Assembly (NCBI GenBank): GCA_013398015.1 | Contig: VZRR01008203.1 | Span: 36,037 to 100,036 of the forward strand | Direction of reading: 5' to 3' | DNA length: 64,000 bases | Source of the DNA: Oreocharis arfaki | Taxonomy: Eukaryota > Chordata > Aves > Passeriformes > Paramythiidae | Shown here: positions 25,026 through 38,900 of the stretch, piece by piece | Numbering within the stretch: position 1 is the first letter of the stretch | Layout: each line of letters begins with the position of its first letter | Notes under the pieces: generated by a model | Told to the model about the DNA's origin: nothing | Database searches by the model: none | Seen by the model: the letters and a program-made list of their open reading frames with translations, nothing else | Translations under genes and position numbers: made by a program

Positions 25026-27210
25026 TTTCCCCAGGCTAATTATTTTAGAGCTGGGAGCCAGAACCTTTGTGGTATGTCATGGGCCACAGCAGAACTTTGA
25101 ATTAGCATTTAAGAGAGAGGGATAGGATTTAGCTGATCAGGCTTTTATTCCAAAACAATGTCTTGTCTATACGAGTAAATTAGTCAGCTAAACTGTGAAT
25201 TTGTGGCCAAATGGTTGCTTTGCGCAGACCCTCCAGGTGATCAGTCCTACAGATGGTCCAGGCAAGGCATTCAAAATATTAACATTTAAAGTGAATGAGT
25301 TCGACTGTGGGAAGGCCTGGAGTGGAGGCTCCTGTTCAGAGATGAACCATTCTGAGTGAATTACACCAAAGCCACACGAATTTGGAAGAGACATTTTCAC
25401 TGCCATGTTTTGTTGGATTTAACTAACCCAAGAAAAATGCACACCTTCAGCAAATCCTTATTAATTCTCACTCATGTCGCCTGCCTGCCCTTGCTTCTCT
25501 GTCCACCAGTCTGCACGGTACTGCAGTCATGCCTTGTGTGAACATTTGGGGTACAAAAGGACTTGTCTAGACCTCTCACCACAGGGTGTACTGGGACTAG
25601 CCCTTTGTGTCAGGAGTGCAAGAGGAGTGCTTTAAGATAGGTTGTGCAAAAATATTGCTGAAGATCAGGTAACAGTTTGCAAGGAAAATGGCCCAAAATT
25701 GAGTCCTCACCCAGATGCACCAGTGTTGTGCTGAGAGCCCTTTTGCCCAGGATACCTGGGATATGTGGGAGAGTCGAGTAGTCACATTACACAGCATTTG
25801 TCATGTCTTGATATGGATTTTGGGCCTGCATAGAAATGAATCTTGGGGCTTGGGGAGAAAACTATGCTGATTTTGAGGTTTTGTTGCATTTTTCTTCTTT
25901 ATTTTCTGTTCCTACTCCAAACAGTCCCTGTGCAGCCATTCCATCACAAGTCTGCTGTGACTTTTATTGAGGGTGATGTCTTTTCTTCCGGAGCTTTACT
26001 GTCCTCCCACATGCCATGTGCTTGCCTTAGACTATTTTTCGTGAATTTTAGTCCTGATGGACAACTCCATGCCTAGCCATGCAGTTTTACAGTATTTCAC
26101 ATCACACTTCATAAGAAGGGATCCAGTACAAGCATTCTGCTAGGCAGAGTGCCTGTACAGTGTGAAGGAGTCTCTGTACCTTTCTCTGATTCACTTGGAC
26201 TCGGTATTGTGAATGAAGGACCATTCACATCAGTGGTTTCTAGCATGATGCTCTAGTTTAACATGCAGTTAAGCCACGCCAGTCAATATGAATTCAGTGC
26301 CTGAGGTGGCTGAGTGCAAAATGACCAGAGTTCTGTAAATTCACATCCCATCCTACTGACTAGCTTCCCCACATGGAAAGTTAAATGTGTAGAAATGTCA
26401 TCTGCCAGAGATCTTTTTTGAATGCTAGACTCATCTGTTTTGCTGATTGCTAAAAGATTTGTTTGGTGTTTTTCTTCTAATTCAATGTGATGACCAAGTG
26501 ATAGAGAAACTACTGAACAAGAGTTAAAACACGGGGGAAAAAAGTATTTTTCTCTCTCGATCTATGCCTAAAACTGAGGTGATTTCCTTTTTTCAGGATG
26601 TGATGACCATTTACTCAAATGTGACTCATAAAGTCACTCCTGGTACTTGCTTGTTTAGTGGTTCTGTTGAATGTGAATTCGAAACATGTTTTAATAGCAT
26701 TTCTGCTTTCCTCCTCTCTCGGGTCTGGTAGATTCAGCTAATGCCAAGTCCTTGTCTTTTTCTGTATTTTGATCTTTATCTATTCCTCTTCAGAATAATC
26801 AATGAGATAACTAATACATCTGATAACACATTATTTTCCAGCCTAAAGTCGAAAATATAAGAATTTACAGTGTTCTTATAGAATATCCTCAGAGCCTGGA
26901 AAACTGAGTTATCAAATTGAAAATAAGAGCTGTGCTTTATTATAAATAAGGGTGTTGCAAGAGTTAGAAGCCAGTGACAATCTTTCTCCTTTTTTTTTTT
27001 CTTTCTGGAGAAAGAATGGGGTATAAGAGAAGAAAAAGATGGTTAAAACCTGTTGTTTAAGTTCAGTGCTTCCTCTGGTTACTTGAATTATGTTTAGATT
27101 GGGGAAACAAGCCGTGGGGATGAACAACTGTCAAACATCTCAGTACTATCAAAAACTGTGCTGTCTCAGGAGCACTGATAAATACTGAGGAATTAAATTA
27201 AAAGCTTCTC

Positions 27211-27235
27211 TTTTTTTCTTTTTTTTTTTTTTTTT
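27211..27235. repeat. Poly(T) run
   Basis: 25 bases, all T except one C. No associated element was recognised. Confidence 0.85.
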
Positions 27236-29057
27236 AATCTACTGAGAAAGGTTAGGATGAAAATATTGTGAGAAAGAAGGTACCTGGCCCTGGAGCTATT
27301 TGCCTTTCTTGATATGTAAACTTTGGCTTCCATGACTGTTTTCCATGTTTGGTGTGTATTCAGTCAACCCAGGGCAGGTCTACAGAGGTTACAGATGGAG
27401 ATGCTGTGCACTGCCAGCAGAGACAATCACTTTGTTGGTGATTTGCTGGATTTAGACCCTCCACTATTCACTCTCAACTCATGTAAGAGTTGTTGATGAG
27501 AATCCCTGAACACATGGTGTGTGCTCACTTCCTCCATCACAAAGGGCTTGATTGTTCCATAGGCTTCAGGAAAACACTAATTTGATACTGCTTTTCCGTA
27601 ATCCTTGGTCTGTTCGTTTACTACTGGAAATTCATGAAGCTTGTGGAAAAAGCAGTATGTAAAAAGATGAGACCTGGAAATAATGTCTTGCAAAGTTCAA
27701 AGCATGCCTTAAATTCCTTCCAGAAGCAGCGATTAAAATGGAAAAATACTGTAGACTTTCAGTGTAATTATACTGTTGGGGTTTTTTATTATGTTTTTCA
27801 GCCATTTGGGGTTTTATGACATGTCTCAGTAGCCACAGACAGATTCAGAATGAGTTAATACTCTGAAAACAGAATGTTTATCATCTACAGAGCGTTTTGC
27901 TCTATTAATTGTTTCCATTTCTCTTAGCAATGATGGTGTCCTGCTTGGTTACTTCCTACGTAGAATTCCCTTTGCAGCCAGAAGGGGGACTCAGGATATT
28001 AAATTTCAGCAGATGCGATGAACTCATACTTTATGTTCTTTTTTTCTGAACACTGGTCTCTGATATTATTGTGATTCTTCTTCCATCAATCTTTTATGGC
28101 TTTCATTGTCATAGCTTTATGTACTTACCAGTGTGGGACAAATTTTGCAGAAGGAAGTACTGGAATGGACACTTGGACATGTCTGTAACCAGGTTCCAGT
28201 CCATCAGGAAGTGGTTTGGTCTATCTCTTCTTTGTCTGCTTTTCACAGGGCTTTTCAGCCGCTGTGTTGTTGCATTTCTCCAGAGGTGCATCTTCCCTCC
28301 AGGGTGTAGGCAGGATCTCAGACTGTAATTAATATGGGAATATTCTGGCTGTTGTGATACCCAAACATAAGAGTGTGTCAGACCCAAGAGAGGGTCCTGG
28401 TCTGCTCAATGGACTTCAGACCATCGCACAGATCACAACAAAAGAGAATAAATGAGCATTTCTAAGCAGAGGTATGCATATTGCTTCATGTGCAGTGGAA
28501 CAATCTGTGAGAGAATAGCCAGAAGTAAAAAATTTAAAAAAAAACTGTACAAAAGACAAAGTGTGTGAATACATTATTTTAGGTAAACAGCAGACTCGGC
28601 TTTTGCACAGTACCAAGGAGTGAATCCTACCTGCCACTGGGTTTCTTGTGAGACAGCCCTGTTGTCTGTAGTCACGCCACCCTGCAGGACTAAGTCTTAC
28701 AGGAAACTTAATACACCTGCCAGTTCTGCTGCTGGGATTGCATAAATTTCCCATGTAAACCCCTGTTTTTCAAAACCTTTTTAGGATCAGGCTTTTATCT
28801 CTGATTTATATGTGTGATATGAGTATCATTCTCATGTCTTCTAGAAAATCTGGACAAAAGAGATGACTGGCAACCCCCTAGAGTTCAGCACAGTTGGGGA
28901 GAAAGTTATGCATTCTGCCTGTTACGTGCTATTTTCAGTGAAAATCTAGACATGATACCATCTTTTTAGGATAATGTGCTTTTGTTTGTTTTATGAAAGG
29001 CTGGTCTTTGGGGGATTTTTTGTTTTGTTGTTGGGTTTTTTTGGTTGGTAGGGGGGT

Positions 29058-29276
29058 TATGTTTTTTTCTTTTTTCTTCTTTTTTCTCTTTTTTCTTTTT
29101 TTTTCTTTTGTCTTTTTTCTCTTTTCTCTCTCCTTTTTCCTTTTCTTCTTTTCCTCTTTTTTCCTCTTTTTTCCTCTTTTTTCCTCTTTTTTCCTCTTTT
29201 TTCCTCTTTTTTCCTCTTTCTTCCTCTTTTCTCCTCTTTCTTCCTCTTTTCTCCTCTTTTTCTGTTTTTTTAAGAC
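29058..29276 (+). repeat. Polypyrimidine tract with an 11-copy 10-bp tandem array
   Basis: About 220 bp of nearly pure T/C on +. From 29151 to 29260 it is a regular array of eleven 10-bp units, TTCCTCTTTT and close variants. The last units alternate TTCCTCTTTT with CTCCTCTTTC-type variants, giving a 20-bp secondary period. Open frames here are a by-product of composition. Confidence 0.95.
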
Positions 29277-30279
29277 TAGTTAAAGAAGGAAAAAAGACTG
29301 GCGCTGTGTAAGAATTAGTTTGAACACTGTGCAGATAGTCCCTAAGGGAGATTTGAATCTGTTTTCATTCTTGACCTCATCTAGCCTGGGGGAGCATCCT
29401 TCCTGTGCCTGATAAGGAGCAGCCCCTCCTCTAACAGATTTTAAAGTTACTTACTTCAGGTAGCTTCAGAGATGCACAGTGGCCACATGTGATGGGGCTG
29501 GAGATTTATTTTATTTCTGGTTCTCCAAGAAATAAATAAGCAATCTGCTGGGTAGCTGCAGCATGATATCAACACCACAGGGTGGGAACCTTCTTGCTTT
29601 TCCTAACTTGGACTTTTTCCTGGGGAGTTGTCTCAGGCTACTCTTGTGTCGGACTTTCTATTCTGTTGTTACAGTAAGGATTATGTAGATTGCTGCCTTC
29701 CTTGCAGCTAAGCTGTCCAAACCTGAACAGAGCTGGTTTGAGGTCTGGTGTGACTCGAGGAAAACAGCTTTGCTGCAGATTGGTTTGCAGTTGTTCTGTT
29801 AGTGCTCCTCAGTGATTTCTCAGCAGCAAAAAAGCATGTTTTATGCTGCATGCTGTGTGTATGCAGTCCATGTGATCCATGTCTGAAGTTGGTGGCTTGG
29901 ATGGGAAGTAAAAGCAAAGGAAAAGTTTCCTGTGGCACAAATGGCCACAAACTGAAGCTTCTAATAGAAATTATGTGGAACAGAGAAATCACAGAAGATG
30001 ATATACAAGAATCTCCAGCCTGGTAGTAGAAAAATGTTTGTATTGTGCTCAAGTCTCTTTTCCCTGAGAATGAAACGAAATGAAGGCTAAGAAAGGGATG
30101 GGACATTGGTCTGATTAGTCCTTTTGTGCAGAAGTTTATAATCACATTGATATCTTTCTACCCTGAATGATGAATGCATGTATGAGTGTTAACACACAAA
30201 GTCATTGTCATTAAAGTCAGATTTCTTGATTCTGTTGAAGCAGAGAGAGCGTTGCCTCTAGAAATACCTGTTAGGACTA

Positions 30280-30470
30280 ATTTAATCCAGAAGTTTATTG
30301 ATTCAACTTAATTTATTAAGGAATTGATTTTAATGTGAGTTTAATCATAAATCAGCTTTAAATTGGTTTAAATCAGTGTTCACAGTGATACTTTGCATTG
30401 GTTTAAATATAATTGATTTATGTTTTAATTAGATCTCTGCAAATTTGGATATAGATTAAATCTCTATTTT
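30280..30470. repeat. AT-rich cluster of TTGATT / TTTAAAT motifs
   Basis: Within about 190 bp, short related words recur: TTGATTCA, ATTGATTTTA, GGTTTAAATCA, GGTTTAAATATA, ATTGATTTATG, TAGATTAAATC. Several are reverse complements of each other around TTTAAA. This looks like a degenerate array of inverted motifs, perhaps an old short DNA-transposon remnant, but no family can be named. Confidence 0.35.
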
Positions 30471-31943
30471 TTTCCCTTCAGTAAAACTGTAGCACATTTC
30501 TCCATTTTCTGGGGCGAAAGTCTAGCTGTAACGAATCAATGACAAAGCATTTCATTTTCACAGGGTCTGAATTTTATCTTAGTTCTGTGCTGGGCCTTCA
30601 GTTCTTATCGTATAGCAAATAAAGCCCTGGATACTGGAAAATTGAAATAATCAATTTTCAGGCTGTGATTTTATCCAAAACTGTGACCCACAAAAACCAG
30701 TTGTAAGTTTAAAAAAATAGTGAGGGAAGGGAGTTTTACTTGATTTACCATGTCTTTATTCTTTTTGCCGGCAGTGGGATCAGAGTTTATGTGGAATTTA
30801 TTCTCCAACTCCTTTCTAGCTAAAATTTACCATATAAAAGCTGTTCTGCTGATAGAGACTCTAGACTGGGGAATGAGGCTCAGTAAATTATACACAATGG
30901 TTAGTACCCTTCATATATTTGAGCTGCTCCACAAGGTTCACCTGTGGCTCCTATAAAAGGAATGTTGCTGTTCTAAAATAAAAGCGGTGATTCATCCTTG
31001 ACAGTAGCTACTGGTGGTGACAATCACAAGGGTTAGAGTGTTAAATAATTACTGTTTGTTGCATGTTTTAGTCTTTTTCCCATACTCCTAGATTTTAAGG
31101 CCATTGAGAGATCTTGACAAAAGACTGACCTGGCAGTGTGGGCTGCATTGTTATAGACCAGAAGCTCCAGGCTGGGCTTGATGGCCTGGAGATCTGTGTC
31201 ACAGTTTTTCTGTATTTGTGTGACGATTCCACTCTTGTATGGATCGTTACTTACCATTCACACATGTTTCCTGGTATGTAATTCCAGCACTTACTGTTGA
31301 TCTGGAATACACTTTTAAGAGCTGTGTTATTTTCCCTACATAATTTTTTAGCTTCTGCCTAGAGTCCAAAAACTATTTCAGAGGTGCATAATTTGCCTTG
31401 TCTCTCCTCCAGTGATTGCTGCACCATGGCATGTTTCTGCACGCTTTACTTATCAGGTGGTTATGGATTTTTTGGAGATTGACCTTTCAAAGGATGTCTA
31501 ATCTTGTATAATAATTTAGCCAATGAAGATACTTCCAATTATATATTTTTGCAAGCTGTTCCCAATTGCAAGTATTTAGCAGTATTTTTAAGAATTTTGT
31601 TCAAGTTTTCATTTGTCTGAAGATAGCACATACATTTTCAAACAGTTGTGACATAAATGCTTCCTTTTCACTGCAGTTTCCATTTCTGTTTTGCCATAGC
31701 TGCAGACTATAAATGTGGAGTTCAAGTATGTTGGAAGTAAATTATATTGAAGGGTACATGATGAGATCTCTCTGCATACTGTGCAAGTCCATGATGTTAG
31801 ATGCAATGTTTAAATTTTTGCTGAGCTGGGTTTGAGCTCATGGTTTTTGTTCAATGCCCAGATGTATCCAGTTCCCTGGTTCCTGAAATGAGGCAAATGG
31901 TTTTCTGTCCCATTGGCTAATGGGTTTGCACTCTCCTGCTGGT

Positions 31944-31958
31944 AAAAAAAAAAAAAAA
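31944..31958. repeat. Poly(A) run, 15 A
   Basis: Fifteen consecutive A on the + strand, with no adjacent retrocopy recognised. Confidence 0.85.
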
Positions 31959-34900
31959 GGAGAAAAGGGAAGTTTTTTGGTTTTTCCAACAGACTCTTCT
32001 GAGTGATGGCCACTTTGGTCAGCTGAAGCGACCTGGACTAGTTGCACTGTGTGCCTGGGGAAGAACACATCCTTTTGCTGTGGGTGTGTCGCTTCTGGGA
32101 TTATCAGACGTTGTGATTTTTCCTTTAGCATGCAGGTACAAAAGCAGTCGTATTTCAAATCGACTTAGGAATGGAGGCACCAGCAATACCTCCATTCCTT
32201 TTCTACCTGGTGGAGTTTAAGGCAGGCAGGCAGAGGCAGGGGACACTGAATTTTCAGCTGTTATATAGCTGGGATGGGTCTGGCACATGCTCTGCTCTGT
32301 CATCAACACCAGAAGAAAATTATTAAGAAAACCTTTGAGGCTGCAGTGGAAGAACTACCCTTGCTTTCCAGAGGTTTTTTCTGTGCAGTCTTTTAGTACA
32401 CAGATGTTTTTGTAGGCCCACATCTTTCCACAGCCTGTGCTGAACACCTACACAAATCCTAGAAAGGGAATATTGCTAGGAGAGCTGACCACAAAGAATT
32501 TAAATGAGAGGAGGGGAAGGAAAGTGGCAAATGAGGAACCATACCCACAGTATTAAGCTTGACTTGTGCATTAGCAAATCAATGTCTTGAAAGTTTCCAA
32601 ATTCTTCACATTGCTGTAAATATTTTATGCACCTGGTAATGCAACAGCAACTTCTTCATTTTGATGCTCCAGTTAATTTTGTTTTTCCCAAATTCATTTC
32701 TGTGATTTGATTTTCTTTCTGTTCATGACAACCAAGCCAGAAGACTGGTTTCAGCTTAGGTTTTCCACATTACCACCCCAGAATTTCAACATGGGCGAGT
32801 GGTTCTTTGCAGGGAGGAACGATAGTGGACAAATGAACCTCTAAACTTCCAGTTGTGCCTTGGGATATCCAGAGATTTTCTCATCTAATTTGTGAAAAGT
32901 GCTGGCCTCTGTATGAACTTTGTGAGAGGGAGATTGTTTGGGTCTCTGGGGAGGCAATCGGTTTGGGGAATTCCATTTTGGTTTTTCCTGTATGCTAATT
33001 ATTCTTTCCAGTGGTTATATCCCCAAGCTCAGATTACTCATGTGTCCTTATTGGTGGTGGCAGTGACTCTAGCTCTGTGAACCCATGCAGGGAAATGTGA
33101 TTAGTGGTGACCTATTAAGCTAACCTTCATTCCACATTCTGGGAATTAACTTCTGACCACCATTTCCACTGTATTTCACCTGTCATGACGCTCCCTACTC
33201 CCTGTGTTTTATCACTTTTTAATAAGACATCCATGTGGACGGCAGGTCCTTCTGCTTTTCTTGTTCAACATGGAAAATAACTTCAGTACTGGGAAAGTTT
33301 ATGTGAATCCTGGGCCTATAACATTGTCTGATGTTACTTAACTTCTGCTTGATGCAGGCTTTTTCTCCTGTACGTATGTGACTGACCTCTCACTGAAGGA
33401 GTAGGGGCAATGTGCCGTATTTAATTAGGAATATCTCTGACCAGGGATGTAAAAGTGTGCTGGCAATGTTGCTGGATGTGTATTGTTATTCTTTCTCTTA
33501 AGACTTCCACAGCCTCAGGAGGAGGAGGAAGATTTTTAGGCATGTGAAAGCCTGCCATGGATAGATCTGCATTGGGCAATTTATTGGCTGAGGCATGGTA
33601 CACTTTCTCTGTGAAGTGGAACTATTGCAGGATCAGAAAATGCTACAAAGCCAAGAAAACAGTGTAAGCCAGAAGCAAAAATGGGCCTCTATGACTAGGA
33701 TCAGAGCAAAGCAATGACTCATGTCCTTTGCATGTGAGAATCCCAGCTTTGCTGGAATGGTGTGAACAGAAAGAGCATGGTGGATAAATCCTGAAAGGGT
33801 GGAGAAGCAACTGGAGGCCCGAGGAGATGAAAACAAGAGTTACAAAATACAATACAATTCATAGGATCTGAAAAGCTTACAGGATTTGACCCACAGGAGT
33901 CTCTGTGTTTTGTGATGATGGCAAAAGAAGAGTGGGCCAGAAAATAGGAAATGTGAGAGGGAGAGGAGGAGATGGGTGCAGCACTTTTGACCCCCTGGAT
34001 TGAAATTCTAAAGCTGTAAGGAACCTGTTCGAAAAAAGTAAATTCTACCAAAAATAGGAGGGAGGAAAAATCCAAAGAACTGGATTTTCGTCACTAATGC
34101 AGAGAAATATCCTCTGAATTTATACCACTTGTTTTGGTTTTTTCTTCCCAACATGGTCTTAGGACACACCAATGTGGCTACACAAGTACCACAGCTGAAA
34201 CCCAAAGTTTAAGTTTTCCATGCTTCTCAGTCCAGTGACCTGCTGAACCTTACAGCTCTGTCCATAAAGTGAAGACTGAGACCCAGAGAAGTTAACAGTG
34301 TAGTTGCAGCCTTTGCTTTTACATGGTTCTGTCAGCTGCACTGCCCTCTGTTTGGTGACTTACTGAATGGCTTTTTTTCAAGGAAAAATAGAAATTGGTG
34401 CTTAACATTCTTACGTTGGAGAGCAAAGAAGGAGATGTATGTGTGATGCAGCAAACTGCACTTCCTTCTTTCATCTGACTTCAAGGCACATAACTTGAGT
34501 CAACCTTCTTTTAATCTGCAGTCCTGAAATTCAGATCCGAAATCAAAAGTGGCTTCATGTGGAAAAAAAAAAATTAAATTACTGAGTGCTTGCAAGTCCT
34601 CTTGAAGTCCATGGGGCTTATCCTGCACAGCATTTCTGTGCTTTGGGTTACTTTAATTTTAGTGTAGTGTTTAAGTAAAGATTCTGGAGTCCACTTTTAT
34701 GTACTCACGTATGTAAAATACGGACCTGCAGATTCTTCCATCAACCTTTCAAGCTGTTTTCCCTGAATCGCTTATTGGATATCAACTATATTTATTTTAC
34801 ACCGTCCCACATTTTCAGTCTGTATGATCAGTATGACAGTGTCTAACAGGATCATCAAAGCTTACCAGGGATGAAGCCAGTAGGAGTCAGCTGAAGCACT

Positions 34901-36296
34901 GAGAGTCGGAGAGAGTATTTAATGTAATCAGGCAGTGTGTTCCTGCAGACACGATCATCAGTAAATAAATTAAGTGTTGACCTTTAAATCATAATCTTTA
35001 GGTTAGACACTCGCTCACACCCAGCATCTCTTGCAAAACCTGCATTTTGCTTTGAACACAGTTCTCTGTCTCTGAGGAGGCCTAAGTTCAGAAACTGATA
35101 TCTTGAGTGTCTGCACGAGAATGGACAGCCTGTCATTATCATGTTACGCTGAATAAATGGGTGCTCTCAGGCTTTCTCTCCTGGATACAATACTCCTAGA
35201 CATGCTGTTTTGTCACTACCGTCCTTTTTCATTCTACTGGAGACGCTTTTTGCTTGTTGAGTGGAGGAAGGGGCGGCAGGGGAGAACAGGAGTGAGACCT
35301 ACTCCATGTGCGTTTTTCCGTATGCCCATTTTCAGTGTCTTGTTGAAAAGCCTGCCTTCCCAAGGTCATATTATGAATTGGCCCATGGTACTCTCATTAG
35401 AGGGGTTTACTGGGCTTCGGACAGAGAGAACAAAGAAATTAATGCAAGCTCACAGAGCAGTTTCATGGCTAGGGGTAAATATCCATGAACACGGGCATGA
35501 CATAGCATGCACTTGGAAGCATCTCACACCAAATAAACAAATATTTTAGGTAGAGATCTATGGGTTTGTTGGTGCAGCATTACTTTGAAAAGACCAAGTA
35601 AAACTTCAGTACCATCATACCTAAACCTGTCAGGTTATCAGAGTAGCAGTTGGCTTTGTGACTGGCTTTTGGGAGTAGTTACTCTGATTTATAGAGGCAT
35701 TTTCTGGTTCCATGTTGTTCCAGTGTTTAAAGAGCATGGCTGTAGTGCTGTATCTCTCTGTTTCTATATTTCTCTATTTCTTGGCTCCTGACCATGTTGC
35801 CAGCCATTCCTTTGGCACTCCTCTTTCTTTTGGCCTTTGCAATACCTAAAATTTCTGTAAAAATTTCATTTTAACATCACTAGCATGAGTAATATTCTGT
35901 GGCTCTTGGTTTTATGTGTAGTTCAAGACAAATGTCAGGTTTGCATTTTTCCTTTTGCTCTTCAGCAACAGACACAAGTATTCAAATATCAAGACCCAGA
36001 GCTGAAATCTATCTGGCCGTACTTTCAAAAGAATTCATAAATTCCCACCAAGTAGCTAAATGATTTGTTTGGTTTTTCAGTCCTTCAGCTCATGTTCAGT
36101 TACTCTGGTGTTTTGGAGAGCTGGTTATTTGGGCTTATCTCCTGTCATTACCCACAGTGTTTTATCATGTAGGTAATCTGCACAGAGACTCAGCATGCTT
36201 GCAGAAAATAGGTAGATTCTGAAAAGTGTTCAGAATTCCAATGTTGCCTGAGAGAATAATAGGAAGATTAAAACCAAGAGATGAAATGCAAATTTT

Positions 36297-36410
36297 TGTG
36301 GGTCTTGTTTGTTTATTTTTTTGTTTGTGTATTTTTGTTGTTGTTTGGCTTGGGGGTTTTGTTTATTTGTTTGGTTAGGGTTTTGGGGGCTTTGAGGGGA
36401 GGCTTTTTGT
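36297..36410. repeat. T/G-rich low-complexity tract
   Basis: Irregular TTTG, TTTGTTTG and GGGTTTTG words on + with few A or C bases. It is simple sequence and shows no coding signal. Confidence 0.7.
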
Positions 36411-36574
36411 CTAAGTGGGAACAGTATACATTTTAAAATGTAGCTTATATGTTTAGAAGACCTGGTCTGCTGGTGATAAGCCTGACCTTGATTACAATCT
36501 CATATGCAAGGGGAGAAGGCTTTTGGAAATAATATAATTTGTCCTGCATTACTTCCCTGCCTTGAGCATTTTGC

Positions 36575-36590
36575 AAAAAAAAAAAAAAAA
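36575..36590. repeat. Poly(A) run, 16 A
   Basis: Sixteen consecutive A on the + strand. Confidence 0.85.
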
Positions 36591-38842
36591 TGCAGTAAGT
36601 CTGAGGCCAAGGCAATGGGTGTTATTCTTGTGGCTTCTATTACCCCTCACCAAGCTGTTGGTCACAATTTTGTGCAGCAAACTCTGCACATGTGCCTACT
36701 GGCAAGCATGCCTAATACATTCCTGTGCTCAGGCTCTCAAAAGGCTTTGCGCCTTCCTAGGGAAAGAAAAGACAGAGAAATAAAAACAACCACTCATGGA
36801 ATTTCAGCTGAGTGTGGTTGTGTGATAATATTTTGCAGGTTTCCTGTTTAATTTGTTCAATGTGTTGAGCTTCCATGCAGATTAACTATACAATCAAACA
36901 CTGAAAGTGAGGAGATTGATGTTCTTTGCCAAACTCTCAAGTCCGGGGAGAAGAAGTTATCTGCAGTTGTACATTATCAGTGAGTCTTTTGCAGAGAGAA
37001 GATGGAAATGTGTGTTCCTTATCTGCAATGATATTATGCAGGCCAGCAGACATAAGTTTCTGAAAAAAATTGCTAGCAAAATGACAGCTATTCAAGCCAT
37101 CTTAATAAGGAAAGATCTAACACCTTGCTCGCTTTTGCCTGTTAAACCCTTCCAACTGTGTGGGGCTTTAGCTGACGCAACTGCTCTGCTGCTTTGTGTT
37201 CTCTCGCTGTTATCACCCTTGTTGCTTTCTTAGAAAGTCTGTCAAAGCAGGGGAGGTCCATGGGTCACAGAGAGGCATCCTGACTGGGTAGTGTGAAAAG
37301 CCTGGGTGCCTTTCTGTGTGTCTGATTGACTCCTAAATGTGAGGCCCTACTGCATTTTGGCACAAGGAGTACAGATAAAGTAGATGCCCCACCACATCTT
37401 TCATTCAATCAGCTTCTCTTTCAGGGTACTTCCACACTTAGTTTATGCTGTTTCTCTTCAGGATTTGTCTGTTTTCTTTGCTCCCTGGCCCTTGTCATTC
37501 TGTGATGGATGGCATGTGTAAGGGCTCTGCTGCTGCCATACCAGAGCTGCTCACAACGGCACTGCCCAAAAAGTGGCCTGTAGGAAATGCTGTGAGGCTC
37601 CCTTCCATTTTCATTTTGACCAAGTCCTTGTGTACCCGATGGCACTTCAACCTCCATCTACATGTAGGAAATGGAGAAAGTGTTTTCCTTGCCCTTCCTG
37701 CCACGTTCCTGCCTGCCATGGGCAGCCTCAGACAGTGGGCAGAAGCCTCGCCGGCGGCAGGAGCGGTCCTGCGTGACAGGCACAGCAAGGAGAAGTGGAA
37801 AGGAGCCAAGCTGGCAGGAGATGCTGTGGGGACAAAGGGGGAAGGGGTAAAGAGGCGAGAGGAGGGCGGTGTCTGAGGGAGCCATGTCTAGTTGTCATTA
37901 TAAGCATTTTTGTCTCTTCGAAAAGCATTTTTACGCTGCAGACAGGGTCCTGTCTTACCAGCACCGTAGAATTGGCACAGACTGTAATGAAAGTCAGCTA
38001 CCTCTTGCAACAGTGGAAGCTGTAGCTGATCTTGATCCAAGTGCACAATGCTGTGGTTTTATCAGCACAAGCTTTCTCACATGCCTGGCAGGTCTGATTA
38101 ACTTTTGCAAAACTGCGACTGAAAGGAAACAAACATAGTGTAAATGAAAAGAATAAAAAAGCCCCAAAGAAATAATCTCCTTTCTGTCATGTCTGTGAAC
38201 AGCTTTTACTGTTTTCCCTGGAGAGCCTGCATACTTGGACAGCGAGTTACTGTGAATTAGTGAGGGTCACTGCCATTGATTAAATCCTCTTTTATGTTTC
38301 CCGGTAACTCCTGAATTATGGCAAGAGTTGAGCATATTAATTTAACACTTTTCTTTTTTTCACTGACAGCTCTGATGGAGGAAAAAATCTGCAAGTCATT
38401 TTGAGTAGATAATACTGAATTAAAATAAAAATCAGAAACAAAATGGCATCTCTCTTTTATTCCCAGTTCCACATTGCTGTGTTGAAAGAACAGTCAATAA
38501 AGACTTCAATAGTTGAAGTCTTTAGCACAGAAAATTTTCATCCTTCCAATTGTGGTTATGCTTCTAATTTATGCAAGATACGGACTAGGACTGTAACAAG
38601 TGAAATATGGTAAAATAAGAAATTCTGCCTTTGTATTTCAAACCTCTGCAGCTCCTTTTCTTACAAAGTGACAAAAGACTATAACCTTAACTCTTTGATG
38701 ACAGAATGAAACTATCAGCACAAGCCTCTGTAGTAAGGCTCTTACTTAATGCTAATTACTTTTGTCGGAAATTTTAAATATTATTATTTAAAAATATATA
38801 AAATTTATATTCAGACAATATTTATGTGTGTTCTTATATAAA

Positions 38843-38900
38843 TGTGTATATATATATATATACATACATACATATATATATACACAAACACACACTTGTA
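38843..38900. repeat. TA / TACA / CA compound microsatellite
   Basis: A TA run, then TACA repeats, a second TA run and a CA-rich end. It lies within a broader very AT-rich segment (about 38770-38920) that has extensive self-complementary TA sequence. Confidence 0.9.

Noticed and set aside
28993..29311. Phe/Leu/Ser repeat frames
   Set aside because: Same cause: a translation of the 10-bp pyrimidine minisatellite.
29708..30145. 145-codon - frame
   Set aside because: No recognisable motif and no splice or promoter context. Treated as chance.
31130..31230. Weak resemblance to a CR1 3' end (GGCTGGGCTTGATGGCCTGG and a TCTGT-rich end)
   Set aside because: The similarity is confined to about 20 bases and the rest does not follow CR1, so it is too weak to annotate.
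37445..37876. 143-codon + frame with a hydrophobic, signal-like start
   Set aside because: The rest is not protein-like (mixed low-complexity Gly/Lys/Arg end) and minus-strand frames overlap it. No family match.
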